NCBI GenBank assembly: GCA_910577605.1
Contig: CAJTON010000013.1
Coordinates: 51,943-65,385, forward strand
From: an uncultured Butyrivibrio sp.
GTDB lineage: Bacteria; Bacillota; Clostridia; Lachnospirales; Lachnospiraceae
Direction: 5' to 3'
Length of the DNA: 13,443 nucleotides
Part shown: piece by piece, positions 1-6,643 of the stretch
Position numbering within the stretch: position 1 is the first letter of the stretch
Layout: the number at the start of each line of letters is the position of its first letter
The notes under the pieces: generated by a model
The model's database searches: none
Seen by the model: only the letters and a program-made list of their open reading frames with translations
Told to the model about the DNA's origin: nothing
Made by a program: the position numbers and the translations under genes

Positions 1-171
1 AGCGTAATGGAGGCTGACAGAATAATAGTCATGGATAACGGCAGGATAGACGGAATAGGAACTCACGAGGAGCTGCTTGAATCCAACGAGATATACAGGG
101 ACGTATATGAGTCGCAGACCGGAGGCGGCGGAGACTTTGACGAGAACAGAGCGGAAGGAGGGGATCGCTGA
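1..171 (+). CDS. ABC exporter half-transporter, 3' end only (ATP-binding C-terminus)
   Basis: This is the last 56 codons of a gene that begins before the window. The translation opens SVMEADRIIVMDNGRIDGIG and continues THEELL, which is the segment just after the H-loop of an ABC ATPase domain. In this family the sequence normally follows the switch histidine in a form such as 'HRLSSV'. The tail is Gly- and acid-rich. The stop codon overlaps the ATG of the next gene (TGATG at 169-173), which implies translational coupling. Adjacent, coupled half-transporters of this kind usually form a heterodimeric multidrug- or lipid-type exporter (BmrC/BmrD or TM287/288 style). The Walker motifs lie outside the window, so I cannot tell whether this subunit is the one with the degenerate ATP site. 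The ABC assignment is firm; the substrate is unknown. Confidence 0.85.
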   Translation, partial: SVMEADRIIVMDNGRIDGIGTHEELLESNEIYRDVYESQTGGGGDFDENRAEGGDR

Positions 172-2060
172 TGCCCGCACCGAGAGGAATGAAACCCACA
201 GTCCAGAATCCGGGAAAGGTTCTGGCGAGAATACTTAAATATGTCTTCGGAAAATATCTGATACAGTGCATCATAGTGCTTATCTGCATTATTGCTAGCG
301 TGGCTGCCGGAATACAGGGAACCATGTTTATGAAAACTCTCATAGACGGTTTTATAACGCCGCTTATCGGGAGCGCGTCGCCGGATTACAGTCTGCTTCT
401 GCACGCGATATTCCGTGTAGCGATCTTTTACGGCGTCGGTATAGTCGCTAATTTCGTACAGCAGAGATTGATGGCGTATATCACGCAGAATGTTATGAAA
501 TGCATTCGCGACGATATGTTCATTCATATGGAAACGCTGCCTATAAAATATTTTGACACGCATTCGCACGGCGACATCATGTCGATGTACACAAACGACG
601 TCGATACGCTCCGCCAGATGGTGAGTCAGAGTATCCCGCAGCTGATAAACAGCGCGATAACCATAGTTGGCGTGCTGGCGAGCATGATAGTACTCAGTCT
701 GCCGCTGACGGCTATCTCTCTTGTTATGATCGCCGTAATGCTTTTCGTCACAAAGAAGGTGTCCTCGCTGAGCGGTAAAAACTTCATCGCGCAGCAAAGG
801 GACATAGGCGCGGTGAACGGTTTTATAGAAGAAATGGTGGAGGGGCAGAAGGTCGTCAAGGTATTCTGCCACGAGGAGGAATGCAAGGAGCAGTTTGACG
901 GGCTGAACGACAGATTATACGACAGCGCGTATAAGGCTAACAAATACGCCAACATAATCGGACCGATAAACGCGCAGCTCGGAAATCTGAGTTATGTCGT
1001 CATAGCGATCGCGGGCGGTATTTTCGCGATAAACGGCATTGCCGGGCTTACGCTCGGAGGACTTGTAAGCTTTCTGACTTTTAACAAAAACCTCAATATG
1101 CCTATAAATCAGATAAGTATGCAGATAAACAGCATTATTATGGCGCTTGCCGGAGGCGACAGGATCTTCAGACTTCTTGACGAGAAGCCCGAAACGGACG
1201 AGGGCTATGTCACGCTTGTGAACGCGGTAAGAGAGAACGGTGAGCTTAAGGAGAGTGATGAAAGGACCGGACTTTGGGCGTGGAAGCATTACCATAAGGA
1301 CACCGGGCTTACGGATTATGTAGAGCTTACGGGCGACGTTGTTTTTGACGACGTTGATTTCGGATATAATGAGGATAAAATAGTTCTTCACAACGTAGAC
1401 CTTTTCGCGACGCCGGGGCAGAAGATCGCTTTCGTAGGCTCTACCGGAGCGGGCAAAACGACGATAACGAATCTTATAAACCGTTTTTACGATATACAGG
1501 ACGGCAAGATACGTTATGACGGTATCAATATAAACAAAATAAAAAAAGCCGACCTGAGAAAGTCTTTAGGAATCGTTTTGCAGGATACGCATCTTTTTAC
1601 GGGAACAGTCATGGAAAACATTCGATACGGAAAGCTTGACGCTACGGACGACGAGGTATACGCCGCGGCAAAGCTAGCTAACGCGGACGGCTTTATCAGA
1701 AGACTTCCGGCGGGCTACAACACGATGCTCACGGGCGACGGCGCCAATCTGAGTCAGGGACAGCGTCAGCTTCTCGCGATAGCGAGAGCCGCGATCGCAG
1801 ACCCGCCCGTACTTATTCTTGACGAGGCGACAAGCTCGATTGACACGCGTACCGAGAAAATCGTTCAGGACGGCATGGATAAGCTGATGAAAGGCAGGAC
1901 GACATTTGTTATCGCGCACAGACTTTCCACCGTACGCAACAGCGACTGCATCATGGTGCTTGAGCAGGGGCGCATAATCGAGCGCGGAACGCACGACGAG
2001 CTTATTGAGCAGAAAGGCAAGTATTACCAGCTTTACACCGGAAATAATATAGGAGCATAA
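171..2060 (+). CDS. ABC transporter, fused permease and ATP-binding half-transporter
   Basis: The product is 629 residues, a membrane half-transporter that exports a substrate by ATP hydrolysis. The N-terminal half carries hydrophobic segments at roughly residues 30-52, 74-97, 158-197 (two helices) and 273-330 (two helices), fitting the six-helix exporter fold. The ATPase domain follows with Walker A GSTGAGKTT (423-431), signature LSQGQ (527-531), Walker B ending LDEA (D551, E552) and switch histidine H583. The catalytic Glu is present, so this subunit has a canonical ATP site. It is longer than the usual 570-600 residues because of an insertion of about 45 residues at 340-390, between the membrane and ATPase domains. 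BmrD/YheH-like partners of heterodimeric exporters can carry such an insertion. The ATG overlaps the stop of the preceding ABC gene, so the pair is probably co-translated and heterodimeric. The substrate cannot be deduced. Confidence 0.92.
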   Translation: MPAPRGMKPTVQNPGKVLARILKYVFGKYLIQCIIVLICIIASVAAGIQGTMFMKTLIDGFITPLIGSASPDYSLLLHAIFRVAIFYGVGIVANFVQQRLMAYITQNVMKCIRDDMFIHMETLPIKYFDTHSHGDIMSMYTNDVDTLRQMVSQSIPQLINSAITIVGVLASMIVLSLPLTAISLVMIAVMLFVTKKVSSLSGKNFIAQQRDIGAVNGFIEEMVEGQKVVKVFCHEEECKEQFDGLNDRLYDSAYKANKYANIIGPINAQLGNLSYVVIAIAGGIFAINGIAGLTLGGLVSFLTFNKNLNMPINQISMQINSIIMALAGGDRIFRLLDEKPETDEGYVTLVNAVRENGELKESDERTGLWAWKHYHKDTGLTDYVELTGDVVFDDVDFGYNEDKIVLHNVDLFATPGQKIAFVGSTGAGKTTITNLINRFYDIQDGKIRYDGININKIKKADLRKSLGIVLQDTHLFTGTVMENIRYGKLDATDDEVYAAAKLANADGFIRRLPAGYNTMLTGDGANLSQGQRQLLAIARAAIADPPVLILDEATSSIDTRTEKIVQDGMDKLMKGRTTFVIAHRLSTVRNSDCIMVLEQGRIIERGTHDELIEQKGKYYQLYTGNNIGA

Positions 2061-2091
2061 AAGATCTAAAGTGTTTGGAGGTAACTGAATA

Positions 2092-4062
2092 ATGGAAACC
2101 GGAATTTCATCAACTGACGGCGGCAATAAAGATTTGTTGCGCAATACGCTCAAGGCTGATACCGGCTTATACGAAGCGGAGGACTTTGAAAAGAAATACA
2201 CCTATGACGGAGACGACCTCGGCGCGTACCGCACTCCGGAAGCAACTGTTTTCAAGGTATGGGCGCCGACCGCAAAGAGCGTAACACTGAATCTGTACGA
2301 AAGCGGCGATCCGTCGGCGGACGACGGAACCGGAACGTATGACATGAGCAGGGACGGCAGCGGCGTATGGAGCGTCAGAGCAGATAAAGACCTTGCCGGA
2401 GTATATTATACCTATACGGCGGATTTCGGGGATTTCGCCAACGAAGCCTGCGACCCGTATGCAAGGGCTGTCGGCGTAAACGGCAAAAGGGCGATGGTCA
2501 TCGACCTTGACGCGACAGATCCCGAAGGCTGGGAAGACGATTTTAACCCGAACGCCGGAAAAAATCCCACTGACGCCGTTATATACGAGCTGCATATAAG
2601 GGATTTGTCCGCCGATTTATCTTCCGGCATTAAAAACACGGGAAAATTCATCGGGCTTACGGAGACGGGAACGGTCAATTCCGGCGGTATCCCCACTGGA
2701 CTTGACCATATAGCGGATATGGGAATAACGCATCTTCAGCTTACTCCCGTCTACGATTACGCTACCGTGGACGAGTCAAAACCCGATGCGCCTCAGTATA
2801 ACTGGGGATATGATCCATTGAATTACAATGTGCCTGAAGGCTCGTACTCAACCGACGCTTCGGATGGCGCGGTGCGGGTGCGGGAGTTCAAACAGATGGT
2901 GCGGGCAGTTCACAGCAGAGGAATAAGCGTCGTTATGGACGTTGTGTACAACCATACCTATGGAACGGACTACTGCTTCAATATGCTTGTTCCCGGATAT
3001 TTTCACAGACCCGGCTCAAACGGCTCGGAATGCGGCAATGACGTTGCCTCCGAGCGCCCCATGGTCAGGAAATTTATAGTGGATTCGCTTGTTTACTGGG
3101 CGAAGGAATACCATATCGACGGCTTCAGATTTGATCTTGTAGGTCTTATCGACGTCGAGACGATACGACAGGCGCGCGCGGAGCTTGACAGAATAGATCC
3201 GTCGATAATCCTTTACGGAGAAGGCTGGGACATGAAGACTATTACGGTAAGGAAGGATGTTCCTTTGGCCGTACAGAAAAATGTCGGAAGAATCGGAAAT
3301 TTTGCGATGTTTAACGATACGCTTCGGGACGCAGTAAAGGGCAGTATGTTCGACGAGGACCAGACGGGCTACATCAACGGCAATTATGAAATGAAAAAGA
3401 TTCTTTCGGACTGCGTCGCGGGCAAAACGGAGTGGAGCAGTCTGCCGTATCAGCAGATAAATTATGTATCCTGCCATGACAACCGTACGCTTTGGGACGA
3501 AATCACAGTGATGAATCCTGATATGTCTTTTGAGGACAGGGTGAGAAAGAATCTTCTTGCTGCCGCTATCGTTTTCACTTCTCAGGGAATCCCGTTTATT
3601 TTCGCGGGCGAGGAATTTCTCAGAAGCAAGGAAAACGCGGACGGAACTCTCAATGAAAACAGCTACAACGCGCCCGATTCCGTAAACAGCATTAAGTGGG
3701 ACGATCTGAGCAAGAAAGAGTACGCGGACGTGTGCGAGTATTATAAGGGGCTGATAGCGTTCAGGAAGGCGCATCCCGCGTTAAGACGCATGGAAAGCGC
3801 CGAGGATTTATACGATTTTTCAGTCAGGACCAAAAGAAGCGTGACAGCCTGCCGGATCGCGCCGTGCGCCGGAGAGCCTTCGGACGGTATTTTCGTGATA
3901 TACAACGCCTCCGATACGGAGGAAAAAATTAAGCTTCCAAAAGGTAAATGGCGGATATGCGTTAAGGGAAACCGGGCGGGCTGCGAAAGCCTTGACGAGG
4001 TATCGGACAGCGTGACGGCGGAACGAATGTCGGCAACGGTGCTTGTGAAGAGCGGAGTGTGA
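2092..4062 (+). CDS. pulA: Type I pullulanase (alpha-1,6 debranching enzyme, GH13)
   Basis: The product is 656 residues. It hydrolyses alpha-1,6 branch points in pullulan, glycogen or starch dextrins. There is no signal peptide, so it is probably cytoplasmic and acts on imported dextrins or stored glycogen. A CBM48-like beta domain occupies about residues 40-135 (FKVWAPTAKSVTLNLYE). The type I pullulanase signature YNWGYDP is at 236-242. GH13 regions follow: DVVYNHT at 283-289, GFRFD with nucleophile D348, YGEGW with acid/base E377, and SCHDN with D463. All three catalytic carboxylates are present. A short C-terminal beta domain ends the protein. The site GGAGGT at 2077-2082, 9 nt before the ATG, fixes the start. 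The gene lies 31 nt after the ABC gene with no terminator between, so it may share that transcript, although function gives no obvious link. A terminator overlaps its 3' end. Confidence 0.93.
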   Translation: METGISSTDGGNKDLLRNTLKADTGLYEAEDFEKKYTYDGDDLGAYRTPEATVFKVWAPTAKSVTLNLYESGDPSADDGTGTYDMSRDGSGVWSVRADKDLAGVYYTYTADFGDFANEACDPYARAVGVNGKRAMVIDLDATDPEGWEDDFNPNAGKNPTDAVIYELHIRDLSADLSSGIKNTGKFIGLTETGTVNSGGIPTGLDHIADMGITHLQLTPVYDYATVDESKPDAPQYNWGYDPLNYNVPEGSYSTDASDGAVRVREFKQMVRAVHSRGISVVMDVVYNHTYGTDYCFNMLVPGYFHRPGSNGSECGNDVASERPMVRKFIVDSLVYWAKEYHIDGFRFDLVGLIDVETIRQARAELDRIDPSIILYGEGWDMKTITVRKDVPLAVQKNVGRIGNFAMFNDTLRDAVKGSMFDEDQTGYINGNYEMKKILSDCVAGKTEWSSLPYQQINYVSCHDNRTLWDEITVMNPDMSFEDRVRKNLLAAAIVFTSQGIPFIFAGEEFLRSKENADGTLNENSYNAPDSVNSIKWDDLSKKEYADVCEYYKGLIAFRKAHPALRRMESAEDLYDFSVRTKRSVTACRIAPCAGEPSDGIFVIYNASDTEEKIKLPKGKWRICVKGNRAGCESLDEVSDSVTAERMSATVLVKSGV

Positions 4063-4080
4063 TTAACACTCCGTTTTTTT
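4053..4080 (+). terminator. Intrinsic terminator after pulA
   Basis: A perfect 8-bp stem pairs CGGAGTGT (4053-4060) with ACACTCCG (4066-4073) around a 5-nt loop, followed directly by seven T (4074-4080). The stem overlaps the pullulanase stop codon. It separates the exporter/pulA transcript from the cas region. Confidence 0.88.
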
Positions 4081-4089
4081 ATGCTAAGA

Positions 4090-4114
4090 AATCCTGATTT
4101 TAGTATTTAGTATA
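4090..4114 (+). promoter_or_regulatory. Motif block shared with the cas5c promoter region
   Basis: AATCCTGATTT (4090-4100) lies next to TATTTAGTATA (4104-4114). Upstream of cas5c the same two motifs recur: AATCCTAATTT at 6533-6543 in the same orientation, and TATACTAAATA at 6523-6533, the exact reverse complement of the second motif. A tandem TTTAGTA pair (4099-4112) lies inside this block. Joint occurrence in two cas control regions suggests a common regulator site, but the regions are AT-rich and this is inference. Confidence 0.3.
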
Positions 4115-4121
4115 TTTAATC

Positions 4122-4162
4122 AACGCAAAGAATCATGCGTTCGGATAAAAAGTACTTTTTAT
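4122..4162 (+). promoter_or_regulatory. Inverted repeat and 18-bp palindrome, candidate operator of cas3
   Basis: Two symmetric elements sit side by side. AACGCA (4122-4127) and TGCGTT (4136-4141) are exact inverted copies 8 nt apart. ATAAAAAGTACTTTTTAT (4145-4162) is a perfect 18-bp palindrome. The second covers the place where a -35 box for the TATAAT at 4179 would lie (about 4156-4161). A dimeric regulator bound here would block or assist RNA polymerase. I do not recognise the motif as the site of a named regulator. Confidence 0.4.
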
Positions 4163-4178
4163 TGGACATAGACTAATG

Positions 4179-4184
4179 TATAAT
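4179..4184 (+). promoter_or_regulatory. Candidate -10 box of the cas3 promoter
   Basis: A perfect TATAAT preceded directly by TG lies 35 nt before the cas3 ATG and would give a leader of about 30 nt. No good -35 box is found 16-18 nt upstream; TTGGAC at 4162-4167 is only 11 nt away. The promoter may depend on an activator or on the TG contact. The leader-side candidate at 12092 shares the string AATGTATAA with this one. Confidence 0.5.
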
Positions 4185-4219
4185 GAATACGATCAAATAA
4201 TTTTATAGAGGTCATATGA

Positions 4220-6391
4220 ATGAAAACAGCGCATATTAACGATTTAGGTAAAAAGCAAAGCATAGAAAAGCATCTTAAAGGAACGGCAGAGCTTGCGCAA
4301 AACTTTGCAAACGACTTTGACTGCGGCGAAATGGGTTATTTCTGCGGAATTTTACATGACATAGGCAAGTATTCCGAGGAATTTCAAAGAAGGATAAACG
4401 ATCCTTTGTATACTCAGAAGGTAGACCATTCAACGGCAGGAGCAATGGAGGCAATGAAGAGAAAAAATCCTCCGGCGGCAATGGTCATAGCCGGACACCA
4501 TTCGGGTCTGCTTGACGGAGGTTCACGCAAAGCGGACAGCGAAAGCGACGGAACTTTTTTTGGCAGGCTCAAAAAAACTTTACCGGATTATTCCGAATGG
4601 GAAAAGGAAATCAGTACGAACGACGCGGGGATTCCCGGATTCTGCGCCGAGAGCGGATTTGCGATGTCGTTTTTTGTAAGGATGCTGTATTCGTGCCTCG
4701 TTGACGCCGACTATCTTGACACGGAAAAATTTATGAACGACGGTAAGATTATCAGAGGAGGCAGCGCGTCGGTTGAAGAACTGTGCGCTTCTTTTGAAAA
4801 TTATATACAAAAGTGGCTGTGCAGAACGGATTTTCAAAGCGGAGAGCAGAAGGCTCTCTGTGCGAGAAGAAACGATATTTTGAAGGAATGTATGGAAAAT
4901 GGCGAAAGTTTCGACAGAGGCTTATATACCCTGACCGTTCCGACCGGAGGCGGTAAAACGACGGCGTCGCTTGGCTTTGCGCTCAAGCATATGCGGGCGA
5001 GGGGCATGAAGCATGTGATTTATGTTATTCCGTATACCTCTGTTATTGACCAGAATGCGGAGGTATTCAGCGGCATTCTCGGAAAAGATAACGTACTGGA
5101 GCATCATTCCGGCGTGCTTTATGAGATAGCGGACGAGGAAGGTGCGGATTCGGACGCGTATAAAAAGGCTTTGGCTACCGAGAACTGGGACATGCCTGTG
5201 ATAGTGACGACCGCGGTACAGTTCTTTGAATCTCTTTTTGCAAACAAAAGCTCGAAGTGCAGGAAGCTACATAATTTGGCGAATAGTGTAATAGTGTTCG
5301 ACGAATGCCAGACACTTCCGATACCTTACCTTGAGCCATGTGTCGCCGCGATATCCGAGCTGGTGAAAAACTATAAATCAACGGTAATTCTTTGTACCGC
5401 GACGCAGCCCGCGCTTGAGAATGTTTTTGCAAGATATGTGCCGGATCGTCAGATCCGTGAGATATGCGGAGGTATGAAGGAAATGTTTGTGCGGTTTAAG
5501 CGTTCTGTGATAAGCAATGCAGGAGTTCTCACGCTTGATGAGCTTCAAAACAGGATCGCGGCTAAGGAGCAGGTGCTCTGCATTGTAAACAGGCGGAAAA
5601 CCGCGCAGGAAATTTACTCGCGGATTCCCACGGAGGGGGCATACTGTCTTACGACTCTTTTATGTCCTTTCGACCGGAAAAGAAAATTCAGAGAGATAAA
5701 GGAGCGTCTTAGAAAGGGACTCCCGTGCAGAGTGATAGCGACTTCCCTGATCGAGGCGGGGGTCGATCTGGATTTTCCTGAGGTATACAGGCAGGAAACA
5801 GGTCTTGATTCGTTAATACAGGCTGCCGGACGGTGCAACAGGGAGGGAAAGCGGGATCCGCAGGAGTGTAACGTCTACTTGTTCCGTCTTGAGGGGGACG
5901 ACGCTTCTTTTGTACGGCAAAACGCGGATGCCCTCAGGGAAATTATGAGGAAACATCAGGATTTATCTGACTTGGAGGCGGTTTCGGATTATTTTATTTT
6001 TTACAGGGAGCTTATCGGGCGCGAAAATCTCGACCAAAAAGGAATAATTAAGGCTTTCCAAAACGGAATCGACGGAAAGGTTTTTCCGTTTGCTACGGTA
6101 AGTAAGATATTCAAACTTATAGAGAATCAGACAAAAACGATTTATATACCGACAGAAGAAAGCAATAGATACATAGAAAGCATATACGGCGGTTATTCGG
6201 ACAGGAATACCTTCCGCAGGCTTGGACAGTATGCCGTAAACGTCTATACGGAGCATTATAACAAGCTGTGGGAGGCAGGCTGTCTTGAAATGGTCAGGGA
6301 TTATGTATGTGTGCTGAGAGATATGAATCAGTATAACGACGACACCGGACTTCAGATGGACGTGGAAACGGGATTCGGGCTGTATGTCTGA
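4220..6391 (+). CDS. cas3: Cas3 nuclease-helicase, type I-C
   Basis: The product is 723 residues, the effector enzyme recruited by Cascade to unwind and cut target DNA. The N-terminal HD nuclease shows H18, the H46-D47 pair with K50 (ILHDIGK), D69-H70, and H93-H94 (AGHHSG). A superfamily 2 helicase follows: Walker A PTGGGKT (241-247), DECQ box (361-364), motif III CTATQ (392-396), IEAGVD (511-516) and motif VI QAAGRCNR (534-541). All metal-binding and helicase motifs that I can check are intact, so it should be active. The start is supported by AGAGGT at 4207-4212, 7 nt before the ATG. An ATG at 4216 is in another frame and stops quickly. Cas3 is the first gene of the locus, but a 252-nt gap with its own promoter precedes cas5c, so its expression could be set separately from Cascade. 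Confidence 0.97.
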   Translation: MKTAHINDLGKKQSIEKHLKGTAELAQNFANDFDCGEMGYFCGILHDIGKYSEEFQRRINDPLYTQKVDHSTAGAMEAMKRKNPPAAMVIAGHHSGLLDGGSRKADSESDGTFFGRLKKTLPDYSEWEKEISTNDAGIPGFCAESGFAMSFFVRMLYSCLVDADYLDTEKFMNDGKIIRGGSASVEELCASFENYIQKWLCRTDFQSGEQKALCARRNDILKECMENGESFDRGLYTLTVPTGGGKTTASLGFALKHMRARGMKHVIYVIPYTSVIDQNAEVFSGILGKDNVLEHHSGVLYEIADEEGADSDAYKKALATENWDMPVIVTTAVQFFESLFANKSSKCRKLHNLANSVIVFDECQTLPIPYLEPCVAAISELVKNYKSTVILCTATQPALENVFARYVPDRQIREICGGMKEMFVRFKRSVISNAGVLTLDELQNRIAAKEQVLCIVNRRKTAQEIYSRIPTEGAYCLTTLLCPFDRKRKFREIKERLRKGLPCRVIATSLIEAGVDLDFPEVYRQETGLDSLIQAAGRCNREGKRDPQECNVYLFRLEGDDASFVRQNADALREIMRKHQDLSDLEAVSDYFIFYRELIGRENLDQKGIIKAFQNGIDGKVFPFATVSKIFKLIENQTKTIYIPTEESNRYIESIYGGYSDRNTFRRLGQYAVNVYTEHYNKLWEAGCLEMVRDYVCVLRDMNQYNDDTGLQMDVETGFGLYV

Positions 6392-6400
6392 GACGGAAAG

Positions 6401-6423
6401 GGCGGCAGACCGAAACTGCCGCC
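6401..6423. other. GC-rich hairpin after cas3, no T-tract
   Basis: GGCGGCAG (6401-6408) and CTGCCGCC (6416-6423) form a perfect 8-bp stem with a 7-nt loop, ten bases after the cas3 stop. On the + strand no T run follows, so it is not a standard intrinsic terminator; it may protect the cas3 mRNA end or pause transcription. On the - strand it lies 25 nt beyond the handle of the degenerate repeat at 6449-6481, where the 3' hairpin of a crRNA-like molecule would be expected. Confidence 0.6.
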
Positions 6424-6446
6424 GCAATACGAAAAGGATACACTTA

Positions 6447-6530
6447 ATGTTTCAATCCACATCTTATGAAAAAGATGACACTCTTAGTTTAATTTATAAA
6501 AAAAAGATTTACAATAAAAATTTATACTAA
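6447..6530 (+). CDS. Possible 27-residue small ORF between cas3 and cas5c
   Basis: An ATG at 6447 opens 27 codons ending at TAA (6528-6530). AAAAGGA at 6432-6438 sits 8 nt upstream, a good ribosome binding site. The peptide begins MFQSTSYEKDD and ends in a Lys-, Tyr- and Ile-rich stretch (LIYKKKIYNKNLY). It resembles no family I know. The ORF contains the whole degenerate repeat, so any - strand RNA from that element would be antisense to its start codon and much of its coding region. A short open frame in AT-rich DNA can arise by chance; the ribosome binding site is the main support. Confidence 0.25.
   Translation: MFQSTSYEKDDTLSLIYKKKIYNKNLY
6449..6481 (-). repeat. Degenerate type I-C CRISPR repeat, solitary, inverted relative to the array
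   Basis: On the - strand the element reads GTGT, then stem CATCTT, loop TTTCAT, stem AAGATG, then TGGATTGAAAC. The array repeat reads GT, stem CGCTCCC, loop CGTGT, stem GGGAGCG, then AGGATTGAAAT. Nine of eleven tail bases match, with GGATTGAAA contiguous. The stem directly abuts the tail and closes with a C-G pair in both. The stem bases differ but pair perfectly, which looks like conserved structure with free sequence. TGGATTGAAAC is also the tail seen in many other I-C repeats. It is 33 nt long against 32 in the array. Confidence 0.65.
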
Positions 6531-6554
6531 ATAATCCTAATTTATTCTAAATTC
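6523..6554 (+). promoter_or_regulatory. Shared motif block and 10-bp-phased CTAA repeats upstream of cas5c
   Basis: TATACTAAATA (6523-6533) and AATCCTAATTT (6533-6543) match motifs upstream of cas3 (4104-4114 inverted; 4090-4100 direct). CTAA recurs at 6527, 6537 and 6547, exactly one helical turn apart, ending about 18 bp before the TTGACA at 6568. Possible roles are an UP-like element or a phased protein-binding site. Confidence 0.3.
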
Positions 6555-6574
6555 TGCAAAATACTACTTGACAA
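6544..6574 (-). promoter_or_regulatory. Candidate - strand promoter facing the degenerate repeat
   Basis: On the - strand TTGTCA (6574 to 6569, five of six consensus) is followed after 19 nt by TAGAAT (6549 to 6544, five of six). The spacing is longer than optimal. It would start near 6537 and read into the degenerate repeat at 6481. Its -35 box overlaps the -35 box of the + strand cas5c promoter, so the two would compete. Weak evidence in AT-rich DNA. Confidence 0.25.
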
Positions 6575-6596
6575 ATTATATTCTTAGAGCTAGACT
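6568..6596 (+). promoter_or_regulatory. Internal promoter for cas5c and downstream genes
   Basis: A perfect TTGACA (6568-6573) is followed after exactly 17 nt by TAGACT (6591-6596, four of six). The start would fall near 6603, about 40 nt before the cas5c ATG. Position and spacing fit a housekeeping sigma-A-type promoter. It would let Cascade and adaptation genes be made independently of cas3. Confidence 0.65.
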
Positions 6597-6643
6597 GGAA
6601 GCATAATACAAAAAGATATAATTAATGAAAGGAGATGATACTT

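Larger units (their letters stand above)
6401..6514 (-). ncRNA. Hypothetical solitary crRNA-like RNA
   Basis: Read on the - strand, the order is: AT-rich upstream DNA with -10-like boxes, a degenerate CRISPR repeat (6481 to 6449) ending in handle TGGATTGAAAC, a 25-nt segment (6448 to 6424) in the guide position, then a strong hairpin (6423 to 6401). This is the order of a type I-C crRNA: 5' handle, guide, 3' hairpin. The upstream boundary is a guess from a TATAAA at 6526-6521. A - strand pair TTGTCA/TAGAAT at 6574-6544 is another possible promoter and would start nearer 6537. The guide begins ATTAAGTG. No transcription evidence exists in sequence alone, and the guide is shorter than the array spacers (34-36). 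It could instead be a decayed array remnant. Confidence 0.3.

Noticed and set aside
63..872. Long - strand open frames opposite the ABC, pullulanase, cas3 and other cas genes
   Set aside because: They are shadows of well-supported + strand genes, with no ribosome binding sites or recognisable domains.
3688..3700. ATTAAGTG in pulA as a target for the guide of the putative crRNA-like RNA
   Set aside because: It is an 8-nt match inside a coding region without a TTC PAM (preceded by AGC), probably chance.
4162..4184. TTGGAC with TATAAT as a complete cas3 promoter
   Set aside because: The boxes are only 11 nt apart, too close for a sigma-A-type promoter; only the -10 box is kept.
6401..6423. GC-rich hairpin as an intrinsic terminator of cas3
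   Set aside because: The stem is strong but no T-tract follows on the + strand, so it is listed only as a hairpin.
6635..6643. Upstream ATG giving a three-residue longer Cas5c
   Set aside because: It abuts the AAAGGAG site with no spacing; the ATG at 6644 has 9-nt spacing and gives the usual family N-terminus.
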